From Leclercia sp. 29361 (lineage in GTDB: Bacteria; Pseudomonadota; Gammaproteobacteria; Enterobacterales; Enterobacteriaceae): 64,000 bases of DNA. The notes under the pieces are model-generated. The model ran no database searches. It was not told the DNA's origin and saw only the letters and a list, made by a program, of their open reading frames with translations. The stretch spans positions 682,001 through 746,000 of the forward strand of contig NZ_CP049786.1 of assembly GCF_011290365.1 (NCBI RefSeq), read 5' to 3'. Each line of letters opens with the position of its first letter. The stretch's first letter is position 1. This document shows, in pieces, positions 19,769 to 26,452 of this stretch. Both the position numbers and the translations under genes were made by a program.

Positions 19769-20227
19769 TTACAGGCAAACATCCACCCATGTGGCTTTGG
19801 TCAGCTCGGCCATGCGTTCCGGTGAAATGCGCACTGCGCTGTGAATGGCGCCTGCGGCAGGCAGGACTTCGGCATACTCCCGCAGCGAAATATCGCAGTA
19901 GATCGCCAGCGGGTTTTCCAGCCCGAAAGGGCATACACCCCCGACGGGATGACCTGTCACGGTCACCACCTCGTCGCTGCTCAGCATCCGGGCTTTTGCG
20001 CCAAAGGTCTGCTTCAGCTTTTTGTTATCCAGGCGCGCGTCACCTTTGGCAACCACCAGAATTACCTCATCCTTAATTTTCAACGACAGCGTTTTTGCTA
20101 TCTGACCCGGCGCGACATTATGCGCCTCGGCAGCCAGCGCAACGGTAGCGGTACTTTGACCCAGCTCGATGACTTCTACATCAGGGGCATGGTCAGCAAA
20201 AAACTGGCGCACAGACTGCAAACTCAT
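19769..20227 (-). CDS. YbaK/EbsC-family aminoacyl-tRNA deacylase-like protein
   Basis: Member of the YbaK/ProX editing-domain family, whose members hydrolyse mischarged tRNAs in trans (for example Cys-tRNA(Pro) or Ala-tRNA(Pro)). It has 152 residues forming one domain. The conserved lysine region appears in GQIAKTLSLKIKDEVILVV (about 42-60), and GHPVGGVCPFGLENPLAIYCD (about 92-112) is the family's glycine-rich loop, shown only in part in the signature. The exact tRNA substrate cannot be read from sequence. It is inserted between bglJ and the PTS gene relative to E. coli K-12 and is transcribed convergently to bglJ. Confidence 0.82.
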   Translation of the reverse strand: MSLQSVRQFFADHAPDVEVIELGQSTATVALAAEAHNVAPGQIAKTLSLKIKDEVILVVAKGDARLDNKKLKQTFGAKARMLSSDEVVTVTGHPVGGVCPFGLENPLAIYCDISLREYAEVLPAAGAIHSAVRISPERMAELTKATWVDVCL

Positions 20228-20438
20228 TGTTTCCTCCAGAAAAATACTCTGCGTAATCTGTCATAAGAAATTATGCTCTGTAAATATTCCCTAAGTAACA
20301 AAACTCCAACATCAGCGATTTCTGGATCCTCTTCACAATCACGGAAACCGGTTACAGTAACCGGTTGCAGACCGCGAATCAGAGATTAATACTGATTACG
20401 TCATTTCCCCTGTATCCCATAAATAATAAGAGTCGATT
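20228..20438. other. Control region between the YbaK-like gene and the PTS IIC unit
   Basis: The start-to-start gap from 20228 to the PTS gene at 20560 is 332 bases. This part holds the divergent promoters and the double palindrome at 20346-20366. The remainder (20439-20546) is occupied by a candidate 35-codon ORF. No clear sigma-70 -35/-10 pair stands out. Confidence 0.5.
20346..20366. promoter_or_regulatory. Perfect 21-base palindrome, two AACCGGTT cores (candidate LacI/GalR-type operator)
   Basis: Arms AACCGGTTAC and GTAACCGGTT flank a single central A. Each arm contains AACCGGTT, itself palindromic and like the core of several LacI/GalR-family operators (for example AscG). It lies 73 bases before the small ORF and 194 before the PTS gene. 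No regulator of this family is encoded in the window, so it would act from elsewhere. Confidence 0.6.
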
Positions 20439-20546
20439 ATGAAACCTATCCGTTTGAGCAGTACCGCTGGTAAGCGAACCAGCAAGGTGGTGAAAGTGGT
20501 ATATGGAACACCGTGCGGCGTGACTGCGCCCGAAACGATCGTCTGA
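20439..20546 (+). CDS. Candidate 35-residue leader peptide ORF before the PTS IIC gene
   Basis: ATG at 20439, preceded by AAGAG at a suitable distance, runs 35 codons to TGA at 20544-20546. It stops 13 bases before the PTS start, so its stop codon lies immediately beside the AGGAG ribosome site of the PTS gene. The peptide starts MKPIRLSSTAGKRTSKVV and is basic (six Lys/Arg against one acidic residue), with no membrane segment or recognised domain. A small hairpin (GCTGGT 20466-20471 with ACCAGC 20478-20483) sits inside it. It could be translationally coupled to the PTS gene, act as a regulatory leader, or be chance. I do not recognise it. Confidence 0.35.
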   Translation: MKPIRLSSTAGKRTSKVVKVVYGTPCGVTAPETIV

Positions 20547-20559
20547 CAGGAGAGCCGTT

Positions 20560-21903
20560 ATGTCTGCCAACCATGCTGCGTTTAACCTGATATTCCGCTT
20601 TGTCGAAAACTATGTCAGCCCCATTGCCGGACGCATCTCTTCCCAGCGTCACGTGATGGCGATCCGCGACGGCTTTATCTCCGCCATGCCGTTTATGATT
20701 GTCGGCTCTTTCTTATTAGTGTTTGCCTACCCGCCGTTTTCACCGGACACCACCTGGGGCTTTGCCCGCGCCTGGCTGGATATGGCGAAACAGTTTGAAG
20801 GCCAGATCCTGACCCCGTTCGATATGACCATGGGGGTGATGTCTCTCTATATCTGTGCCGCTATCGCCTATAACCTCGGCAAGCACTACGTCAAATCCCA
20901 TCAGCTCGATCCCTTCATGTGCGCCATGCTGTCGCTGATGGCCTTCCTGCTGATTGCTGCGCCAAAAACCAAAGGCACGCTGCCGGTGGACAGCCTCGGG
21001 GGAACCGGGATCTTCACCGCCATTCTGGTGGCGATCTACTGTGTGGAGATGATGCGTTTCCTGAAGGCGCACAATATCGGTATTCGCCTGCCGGATCAGG
21101 TTCCGCCGATGATCAAAAACTCCTTCGATCTGCTGATCCCGGTGCTGGTGGTGGTGTTAACCCTCTATCCGCTGAGCCTGTTGATTCAGTCGGAGTTTGG
21201 CATGCTGATCCCGCAGGCCATTATGGCTATCTTTAAGCCGCTGGTATCCGCTGCGGATTCACTGCCGGCAATCCTGCTGGCGGTGCTGATCGGCCATCTG
21301 CTGTGGTTTGCAGGCATTCACGGGGCAGCGATTGTCTCCGGGATGCTGCAGATGTTCTGGCTGACCAACCTCGGGCTGAACCAGACCGCGCTGGCGCAGA
21401 GCGCGCCGCTGCCGCATATCTTTATGGAAGCGTTCTGGACCTTCTTCATTGTGATTGGCGGCTCCGGGGCGACGATGGGGCTGGTGTTCTGCTACCTGCG
21501 TAGCCGTTCGGCGCACCTGCGTTCGATTGGCCGTTTGAGCGTGGTGCCGAGTATTTTCAACATCAACGAACCGGTGATCTTTGGTACGCCGATCGTTATG
21601 AACCCGGTGTTCTTTATTCCGTTCCTGCTGGCCCCGATGGTGAATGCGGTGCTGGCGTGGGCGGCGATGAAGCTGGATCTGATTGGTCGCGTAATTTCCG
21701 TAGTGCCGTGGACGGCGCCGGCGCCAGTGGGGGCCGCCTGGGCGCTGGGCTGGGATTTCCGCGCGGCGGTCCTGGTGGTGCTGTTAGCCCTCGTTTCCGC
21801 CATCATCTACTACCCGTTCTTCAAAGTGTACGAGAAGCAGCTGCTGGCGCAGGAAGCCGAAGAGGCTCAGCGTGCCGACGAAGAAAGTCAGCAGGTGGCA
21901 TAG
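20560..21903 (+). CDS. PTS sugar permease, EIIC component (lactose/cellobiose family), orphan
   Basis: Membrane channel of a phosphotransferase system of the lactose/cellobiose (ChbC/CelB-like) type. It has 447 residues, close to ChbC length. About ten hydrophobic segments are visible, such as FISAMPFMIVGSFLLVFAY near the start. The family's sugar-site motifs are present: HLLWFAGIHGAAIVSGM (around 247-263) and SIFNINEPVIFGTPIVMNP (around 328-346). Only IIC is encoded. No IIA, IIB, glycosidase or antiterminator lies nearby, so it must borrow phosphotransfer partners, most likely a Chb-type IIA/IIB pair, or have another role. Strong ribosome site AGGAG. The acidic C-terminal tail (EAEEAQRADEE) is cytoplasmic. 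Substrate unknown; beta-glucosides or chitobiose-like sugars are only family-level guesses. Confidence 0.88.
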   Translation: MSANHAAFNLIFRFVENYVSPIAGRISSQRHVMAIRDGFISAMPFMIVGSFLLVFAYPPFSPDTTWGFARAWLDMAKQFEGQILTPFDMTMGVMSLYICAAIAYNLGKHYVKSHQLDPFMCAMLSLMAFLLIAAPKTKGTLPVDSLGGTGIFTAILVAIYCVEMMRFLKAHNIGIRLPDQVPPMIKNSFDLLIPVLVVVLTLYPLSLLIQSEFGMLIPQAIMAIFKPLVSAADSLPAILLAVLIGHLLWFAGIHGAAIVSGMLQMFWLTNLGLNQTALAQSAPLPHIFMEAFWTFFIVIGGSGATMGLVFCYLRSRSAHLRSIGRLSVVPSIFNINEPVIFGTPIVMNPVFFIPFLLAPMVNAVLAWAAMKLDLIGRVISVVPWTAPAPVGAAWALGWDFRAAVLVVLLALVSAIIYYPFFKVYEKQLLAQEAEEAQRADEESQQVA

Positions 21904-21911
21904 GTAAAAGC

Positions 21912-21940
21912 AAAACGGCAACCAAAAGGTTGCCGTTTTT
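21912..21940 (+). terminator. Rho-independent terminator of the PTS IIC gene
   Basis: AAAACGGCAACC (21912-21923) pairs with GGTTGCCGTTTT (21928-21939) across AAAA, ending in a run of T. The A-tract also gives the opposite strand a T-run, so it may act in both directions. Confidence 0.9.
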
Positions 21941-21950
21941 AATGTGTGTA

Positions 21951-22032
21951 CCCTCTCCCCGTGGGAGAGGGCCAGGGTGAGGGCATCAGGCCGCACCCAA
22001 TATCAGGCCGCACCCAATATCAGGCCGCACCC
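21951..22032 (+). repeat. Dispersed hairpin element, copy 3, with its tail tandemly tripled
   Basis: CCCTCTCCC-CGT-GGGAGAGGG and GGGTGAGGGC, then the 17-base unit ATCAGGCCGCACCCAAT at 21985 and 22002 and a third, slightly shortened copy at 22019-22032. The same tail occurs once in the copies at 37310 and 45149. It ends 2 bases before the fhuF stop codon. Confidence 0.85.
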
Positions 22033-22034
22033 GT

Positions 22035-22823
22035 TTATTTAAGCGTGCAGTCCCCGCACTGCTGCACATCCGGCAGGCGATAGCGCTGGCAGCAGGTGCG
22101 ACGCACCAGTAACCCGTCGCGCGGAACCACTGTCCGGTAAAGCGGGTTATCACGCCCATCCGACAGCTGGCGGGCAAAGAAGATGGACTGGCGCAGCGCG
22201 TCGACCTTCTCATCACCCAGCAGGGTTTTCATTTCGGTCAGATACCAGTGAATTAAATACCCGGTATTGCTCCAGATAAGCTTGCCATTGATCTCACCTG
22301 TCTCTTCCAGCGCCTCAACCACCGGGATCAGCGCCCGGGTAATCAGCACTTCAATTCTTTGCTGCGCAGAAAGCGAGGTCGTCTGACTGTCTTCCTGGAC
22401 ATCGATCCAGAAGCAGGCGGCGCGCCCGGTTTCGTGAAACTCAACGTGGAAGTGCTCAGGGGAGAGATCCAGCGCCACGTCCTGAGTGAGCAGGGCCAGC
22501 ATCATCGGCGGCACCATCAGCCCGATATACCATTGCGCCCACAGCGACAGCAGCGGCTTGTTTTCGCGCGCTAATGTAGGTTGATTGCGATAGATGTGAT
22601 CCGCATAGGTCGCCAGCAGCGACTGCAGTTCGGCAGGGCGTTGCCACTGTGCCAGCGTCAAGGCGTGATGCGGAGGCGTTTCATCCAGCTTAATGACATC
22701 CAGCATATGCGCATGCGTCTCGGCAATGGCATCGCGTACCGCATCCGCAAGCCCTGAAGGCCCGGTCGGAAGGCGGGTTTGCCAGATAACATTCTCAATG
22801 ACGTGTGCGGAGCGTATGGCCAT
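22035..22823 (-). CDS. fhuF: Siderophore-iron reductase FhuF
   Basis: Cytoplasmic [2Fe-2S] protein that reduces ferric iron bound to hydroxamate siderophores so it can be released. It has 262 residues, equal to E. coli FhuF. The cluster is held by an unusual C-terminal motif, C-C-x10-C-x2-C, present here as Cys244, Cys245, Cys256 and Cys259 (RTCCQRYRLPDVQQCGDC). The central region ENKPLLSLWAQWYIGLMVPP and FHVEFHETGRAACFW are family hallmarks. A Fur-like sequence upstream at 22846-22867 supports iron control. Divergent from yjjZ, which carries its own Fur box. Confidence 0.96.
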   Translation of the reverse strand: MAIRSAHVIENVIWQTRLPTGPSGLADAVRDAIAETHAHMLDVIKLDETPPHHALTLAQWQRPAELQSLLATYADHIYRNQPTLARENKPLLSLWAQWYIGLMVPPMMLALLTQDVALDLSPEHFHVEFHETGRAACFWIDVQEDSQTTSLSAQQRIEVLITRALIPVVEALEETGEINGKLIWSNTGYLIHWYLTEMKTLLGDEKVDALRQSIFFARQLSDGRDNPLYRTVVPRDGLLVRRTCCQRYRLPDVQQCGDCTLK

Positions 22824-22845
22824 AAGTGAGCTGGATAAAAATCTA

Positions 22846-22867
22846 AATGATAATGATTGCCAATCCT
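22846..22867. promoter_or_regulatory. Fur-like box before fhuF
   Basis: AATGATAATGATTGCCAATC: the first half matches the Fur box GATAATGAT exactly and the second half poorly (12 of 19 overall). It lies 22 bases upstream of the fhuF start codon. Confidence 0.6.
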
Positions 22868-22943
22868 AACTATAGATAAAACCGTGCGCAAGATTTTTTA
22901 CACATTTACGCCCTACGCTGACAAATGAGAAATTATATCATAT

Positions 22944-22962
22944 GATATTGGTTATCATTATC
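22944..22962. promoter_or_regulatory. Fur box before yjjZ
   Basis: GATATTGGTTATCATTATC matches the 19-base Fur consensus at 16 positions. It lies 17 bases before the yjjZ start codon. Confidence 0.8.
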
Positions 22963-22979
22963 TAGGCGGGAGACAGATC

Positions 22980-23210
22980 ATGTTGAGCAGAGCGTTAGGG
23001 AGTGGATGGGGAGTGATACTGCCGGGGGCGATGATGGCCGGGCTGGCCTTTACCGATCTGTCGCTGGCGGTCTGGAAACTGATTATCGTGTCGGGATTGC
23101 TGATCTCATCCGCCATGATCTGGCATAAACAACTGCGGCACTTTGTGCTGCTGCCATCCTGTGTCGCGCTGATTGCGGGCATGTGGGTTCTGGCGATGAA
23201 TCTGAACTGA
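22980..23210 (+). CDS. yjjZ: DUF1435 small membrane protein YjjZ
   Basis: Function unknown. It has 76 residues, with an N-terminal GWGVILPGAMMAGLAF and two further hydrophobic stretches (KLIIVSGLLISSAMIW, FVLLPSCVALIAGMWVLAM), so it is probably a three-helix inner-membrane protein. It matches the DUF1435 family of enterobacteria. The strong Fur box immediately upstream indicates expression under iron limitation, together with divergent fhuF. That regulation is the main clue to a role and would be consistent with iron uptake or adaptation, but no activity can be read from the sequence. Confidence 0.85.
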   Translation: MLSRALGSGWGVILPGAMMAGLAFTDLSLAVWKLIIVSGLLISSAMIWHKQLRHFVLLPSCVALIAGMWVLAMNLN

Positions 23211-23251
23211 GAGGATAACAAGAGAGAATTTCATGAGAGAGATAAGATAAT

Positions 23252-23337
23252 TGGTGCGAGGGGGGGGACTCGAACCCCCACATCCTAAGGACACTAACAC
23301 CTGAAGCTAGCGCGTCTACCAATTCCGCCACCTTCGC
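23252..23337 (-). tRNA. leuV/P/Q-type: tRNA-Leu(CAG), copy 3 of the transcript
   Basis: 86 bases on the minus strand, starting GCGAAGGTGG and ending CTCGCACCA with the CCA encoded. Anticodon CAG lies in CTTCAGG (plus-strand CTG at 23301-23303). It has the long variable arm of class II tRNAs and TTCGAGT in the T loop. Confidence 0.96.
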
Positions 23338-23369
23338 ACAGTCATCTTATTTTATTGATATCGCCTCGT

Positions 23370-23455
23370 TGGTGCGAGGGGGGGGACTCGAACCCCCACA
23401 TCCTAAGGACACTAACACCTGAAGCTAGCGCGTCTACCAATTCCGCCACCTTCGC
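23370..23455 (-). tRNA. leuV/P/Q-type: tRNA-Leu(CAG), copy 2 of the transcript
   Basis: Identical in sequence to the copy at 23252-23337, 32 bases from it, same strand. It decodes CUG, the most used leucine codon in the genes here. Confidence 0.96.
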
Positions 23456-23484
23456 CCAGTGCGAGCAATATCAATCATGGTTGT

Positions 23485-23570
23485 TGGTGCGAGGGGGGGG
23501 ACTCGAACCCCCACATCCAAAGGACACTAACACCTGAAGCTAGCGCGTCTACCAATTCCGCCACCTTCGC
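23485..23570 (-). tRNA. leuV/P/Q-type: tRNA-Leu(CAG), first copy of the transcript
   Basis: As the other two, but with one base changed in the variable arm (plus strand CATCCAAAGG instead of CATCCTAAGG). The promoter lies just upstream on the minus strand. Confidence 0.96.
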
Positions 23571-23577
23571 ATACCAA

Positions 23578-23595
23578 CGATACAAAAAAGTATCG
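23578..23595. repeat. Small palindrome in the leader of the tRNA-Leu transcript
   Basis: CGATAC-N6-GTATCG, 6-base arms around an A6 (T6 on the transcript strand), between the promoter and the first tRNA. It may be a processing hairpin. Confidence 0.4.
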
Positions 23596-23610
23596 CAACC
23601 ACGGAGGCGC

Positions 23611-23638
23611 ATTCTAGATGTTTTCAGCTATTCGTCAA
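23611..23638 (-). promoter_or_regulatory. Stringent-type promoter of the three tRNA-Leu genes
   Basis: On the minus strand: TTGACG (-35, 23633-23638), 16-base spacer, TAGAAT (-10, 23611-23616), then the GC-rich discriminator GCGCCTCC typical of stable-RNA promoters under ppGpp control. Confidence 0.8.
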
Positions 23639-23670
23639 CAGATAATTGTGCCGGATGTTTTGATTGTTGC

Positions 23671-23699
23671 AAAAATGGCCCGATCGGGGAGATCGGGCC
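23671..23699 (-). terminator. Rho-independent terminator of rsmC
   Basis: GGCCCGATC (23677-23685) pairs with GATCGGGCC (23691-23699). Read on the minus strand the stem is followed by ATTTTT. Confidence 0.85.
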
Positions 23700-23710
23700 G
23701 AACGGGGACG

Positions 23711-24739
23711 TTACTTCTTCGCCTGACGGGTCATGATCGCGCGGTAGATCTTAAAGCGGCCGGTCTGGGCCAGTACTTCGTGGAAGCCGAAGACTTCATC
23801 CAGCACTTTCGGATACGGCAGGAAGGCGTTCGCCACGATGCGCAGCTCACCGCCGCTGTTCAGATGGCGTACCGCGGTGCGGATCAGCGTCTGTGCGGCT
23901 TCGAGGCTGGTTTCCATCCCGTCATGGAACGGCGGGTTGGAGATGATCATATCGAAACGACCGGTCACGTCGGAGAGCACGTTGGAGGCGAATACCTCGC
24001 CCTCAATGCCGTTGGCGGCCAGGGTCGCGCGGCTGGCTTCAATCGCGGATGCGCCGACATCGGTGAGGGTTAAACGCACCTTCGGTGAGTGGCTGGCGAG
24101 CACTATGGAGAGCACGCCTGCGCCACAGCCGACATCCAGCACTTTACCTTTGGTGTGCGGCGTGAAGGTGGAGAGCAGCAGCTGGCTACCAACGTCCAGA
24201 CCGTCACGGCTGAAGACGCCCGGCAGCGTTTTGATGGTCAGGCCATCCAGCTGATATTCGCCCCAGTATTTTTCTGCGTCGAAGGTCGGTTTTTTGTCCA
24301 GACGACCATGGTACAGACCACAGCGCCGGGCGCTGTCGACTTTGTTCAGCGTGGCATAATCTGCCAGCATCTGCTCGGCGCTGCGCACGCCGCTGCGGTT
24401 TTCACCGACCACGAAAATATCGCAGCCCACTGGCAGCAGGGAGAGCAGGTTCATCAGCTGGAACTGGGCTTCGGGTTTGTTCTTCGGCCAGTAGTAGATC
24501 AGCGTATCGCAGTCCGCCACGTCGCTCTGCTCAGCTACCAGGCTGTAGCGAACGCGTTCGCCCATCTGGCGGCTCAGTAACTGCCAGTGGTGATACTGCT
24601 GGGTGTGGGCGCGGCTCTCAGCGCACTCGAAACGGGCAGGCAGGTCATCCTGCATATCTCCGGCAAACAGAATACGGCTTTGTTCGAAATCATCACTGTG
24701 GCGCAGCAAGACTTCACTTGCCGGGGTAAATGCAGACAT
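23711..24739 (-). CDS. rsmC: 16S rRNA m2G1207 methyltransferase RsmC
   Basis: Methylates N2 of guanosine 1207 in 16S rRNA within 30S subunits, using S-adenosylmethionine. It has 342 residues (E. coli 343). The protein is a duplicated methyltransferase fold: the N-terminal half has lost catalytic motifs, and the C-terminal half carries motif [13 protein letters not shown] (about 200-211) and the amino-methyltransferase motif NPPF (268-271). Transcribed alone and ended by a clear terminator. Divergent from holD with about 100 bases between starts. Confidence 0.96.
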   Translation of the reverse strand: MSAFTPASEVLLRHSDDFEQSRILFAGDMQDDLPARFECAESRAHTQQYHHWQLLSRQMGERVRYSLVAEQSDVADCDTLIYYWPKNKPEAQFQLMNLLSLLPVGCDIFVVGENRSGVRSAEQMLADYATLNKVDSARRCGLYHGRLDKKPTFDAEKYWGEYQLDGLTIKTLPGVFSRDGLDVGSQLLLSTFTPHTKGKVLDVGCGAGVLSIVLASHSPKVRLTLTDVGASAIEASRATLAANGIEGEVFASNVLSDVTGRFDMIISNPPFHDGMETSLEAAQTLIRTAVRHLNSGGELRIVANAFLPYPKVLDEVFGFHEVLAQTGRFKIYRAIMTRQAKK

Positions 24740-24841
24740 GAATTGTTCCTCAATAAACTCAGGCGGGGATTATAGTAGGTAGATGGCGCAGATTCGACAC
24801 ATTTGGTATATTTGCGCGCCTGACAGACAGGAGTTTTCGCA

Positions 24842-25255
24842 ATGGCATCCCGACGAGACAGGCAATTACAGCAACTGGGCATCACCCAGTGGGCGTTGCG
24901 TCGCCCGGCGGCCTTGCAGGGCGAAATCGCCATCTCGCTTCCGGCGCATATTCGCCTGGTGATGGTGGCGCAGGAGCTGCCCGCGCTGAACGAGCCGTTG
25001 ATTGCTGACGTGCTGCGCGCCCTGAAGCTGGACGCCGAACAGGTGCTGCAGCTGACGCCCGAGCGCGTAGCCATGCTGCCGCCAGACGGTCGCTGTAACA
25101 GCTGGCAGCTTGGCGTGACGGAAGAGATGGCACTGGAGGGCGGCAACCTGGCCACCCCGGTATTGGACGAACTTAACGCGAACCCGGCGGCACGTCGCGC
25201 GCTGTGGCAACAAATCTGCGAACATGAACACAATTTCTTCCCTCACGACGACTGA
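24842..25255 (+). CDS. holD: DNA polymerase III psi subunit HolD
   Basis: Clamp-loader accessory subunit that, with chi (HolC), links the gamma/tau complex to SSB-coated DNA. It has 137 residues, the same as E. coli. The N-terminal stretch MASRRDRQLQQLGITQWALR is the segment known to bind the clamp-loader collar. The rest forms the chi-binding alpha/beta domain, containing EIAISLPAHIRLVMVA and the C-terminal [16 protein letters not shown]. The 3' end overlaps rimI by 32 bases, so the two genes are cotranslated. Confidence 0.95.
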   Translation: MASRRDRQLQQLGITQWALRRPAALQGEIAISLPAHIRLVMVAQELPALNEPLIADVLRALKLDAEQVLQLTPERVAMLPPDGRCNSWQLGVTEEMALEGGNLATPVLDELNANPAARRALWQQICEHEHNFFPHDD

Positions 25256-25667
25256 TTTAGCCCAGGCTTTTGAGATCGAAAAACGCGCCCACGCCTTTCC
25301 GTGGAGTGAAAAAACGTTTGCCAGCAACCAGGGCGAGCGTTACCTCAACTATCGGCTGGATGTCGATAATACCCTGGCGGCTTTCGCCATTACGCAGGTC
25401 GTTCTGGATGAGGCGACGCTGTTTAACATCGCCGTGGATCCTGCCTTTCAGCGCCGTGGGCTGGGCAGAGAGCTGCTGGAACATTTAATTCGCGAGCTGG
25501 AAACACGAGACGTTTTCACGCTGTGGCTGGAAGTACGCGCCTCGAACGCCGCCGCCATCGCACTCTATGAAAGCCTGGGCTTCAACGAGGCGACGATCCG
25601 CCGTAACTACTACCCCACCGCAGAAGGACGTGAAGACGCCATCATCATGGCTCTGCCGCTTGGATAA
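25224..25667 (+). CDS. rimI: Ribosomal protein S18-alanine N-acetyltransferase RimI
   Basis: GNAT acetyltransferase that acetylates the N-terminal alanine of ribosomal protein S18. It has 147 residues and begins [20 protein letters not shown]. The acetyl-CoA-binding loop is [10 protein letters not shown] (about 77-86). The catalytic glutamate is in [17 protein letters not shown], and the tyrosine acid is in the last motif. [18 protein letters not shown] is the conserved substrate-side loop. The start lies inside holD (32-base overlap). Followed by yjjG after 17 bases in the same transcript. Confidence 0.95.
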   Translation: MNTISSLTTTDLAQAFEIEKRAHAFPWSEKTFASNQGERYLNYRLDVDNTLAAFAITQVVLDEATLFNIAVDPAFQRRGLGRELLEHLIRELETRDVFTLWLEVRASNAAAIALYESLGFNEATIRRNYYPTAEGREDAIIMALPLG

Positions 25668-25684
25668 CTAAAAAGGTTGTAACG

Positions 25685-26362
25685 ATGAACTGGGACTGGA
25701 TTTTCTTTGATGCTGACGAAACGCTGTTTACGTTTGATTCGTTTGGCGGCTTACAGCGGATGTTTCTCGACTACAGCGTGACCTTTACCGCTGAAGATTT
25801 CCAGGATTACCAGCTGGTGAACAAACCGCTGTGGGTGGATTACCAGAACGGATCCATCACCGCGTTACAGCTGCAGCATCAACGTTTCCAGGGATGGTCT
25901 GAGCGTCTGAACGTTCCGCCAGGCGATCTGAACCACGCCTTCCTTAACGCGATGGCCGAGATCTGCGCCCCGCTGCCGGGTGCCGCGTCGCTGCTCGCCT
26001 CCCTGAAGGGCAAGGCGAAGCTCGGGATTATTACCAACGGCTTTACCGCCCTGCAACAGATCCGCCTTGAGCGCACCGGTTTCCGTGACTACTTTGACTT
26101 AGTTGTGATCTCCGAACAGGTTGGCGTCGCCAAACCGGCCGCGAAAATCTTTGATTATGCGCTGGCCCAGGCCGGAAACCCTGACCGGGCAAAGGTGTTG
26201 ATGGTAGGGGATACGGCAGAGTCCGATATCCTTGGCGGGATGAACGCCGGGCTGTCCACTTGCTGGCTGAATGCGCATAACCGCCCCCTGCCGGAAGGAA
26301 TCAAACCGACCTGGACCGTGGCCTCCCTGAGCGAACTGGAGCAACTCCTGTGTAAACATTGA
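25685..26362 (+). CDS. yjjG: Pyrimidine 5'-nucleotidase YjjG (HAD superfamily)
   Basis: House-cleaning phosphatase that hydrolyses dUMP, dTMP, UMP and non-canonical pyrimidine nucleotides such as 5-fluoro-dUMP. It has 225 residues, as in E. coli. HAD motif I is FFDADETLF, with Asp9 as nucleophile and Asp11 as acid/base. Motif II is around IITNGFT, motif III includes the lysine in [11 protein letters not shown], and motif IV is [13 protein letters not shown] helical cap lies between motifs I and II (about 15-90). Last gene of the holD-rimI-yjjG run. Confidence 0.95.
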   Translation: MNWDWIFFDADETLFTFDSFGGLQRMFLDYSVTFTAEDFQDYQLVNKPLWVDYQNGSITALQLQHQRFQGWSERLNVPPGDLNHAFLNAMAEICAPLPGAASLLASLKGKAKLGIITNGFTALQQIRLERTGFRDYFDLVVISEQVGVAKPAAKIFDYALAQAGNPDRAKVLMVGDTAESDILGGMNAGLSTCWLNAHNRPLPEGIKPTWTVASLSELEQLLCKH

Positions 26363-26452
26363 TTGCCTGCCCCCTATTGATGGGTAAAATAGCCGCAAAT
26401 TCGTATTCCAAATGCGTGGCGTACTGCCGCGCTTATTAAAGAAGATTTTAAT

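Noticed and set aside
21985..22032. Triple 17-base direct repeat as a possible iteron or attachment site
   Set aside because: The unit is the tail of the dispersed hairpin element found elsewhere; no replication or integrase gene is near.
23083..23537. Short frames covering the tRNA-Leu genes (for example ending ARGGGLEPPHPKDTNT-like peptides)
   Set aside because: They are translations of tRNA sequence; peptides of this kind are a known annotation artefact.
23252..23570. Direct repeats that could suggest a CRISPR array
   Set aside because: The repeated units are full tRNA-Leu genes of 86 bases; no CRISPR or cas genes are present anywhere in the window.
23252..23570. tRNA-Leu genes as an integration site for a genomic island
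   Set aside because: Both flanks (yjjZ-fhuF and rsmC) follow the normal enterobacterial order; no integrase or repeated tRNA 3' fragment is seen.
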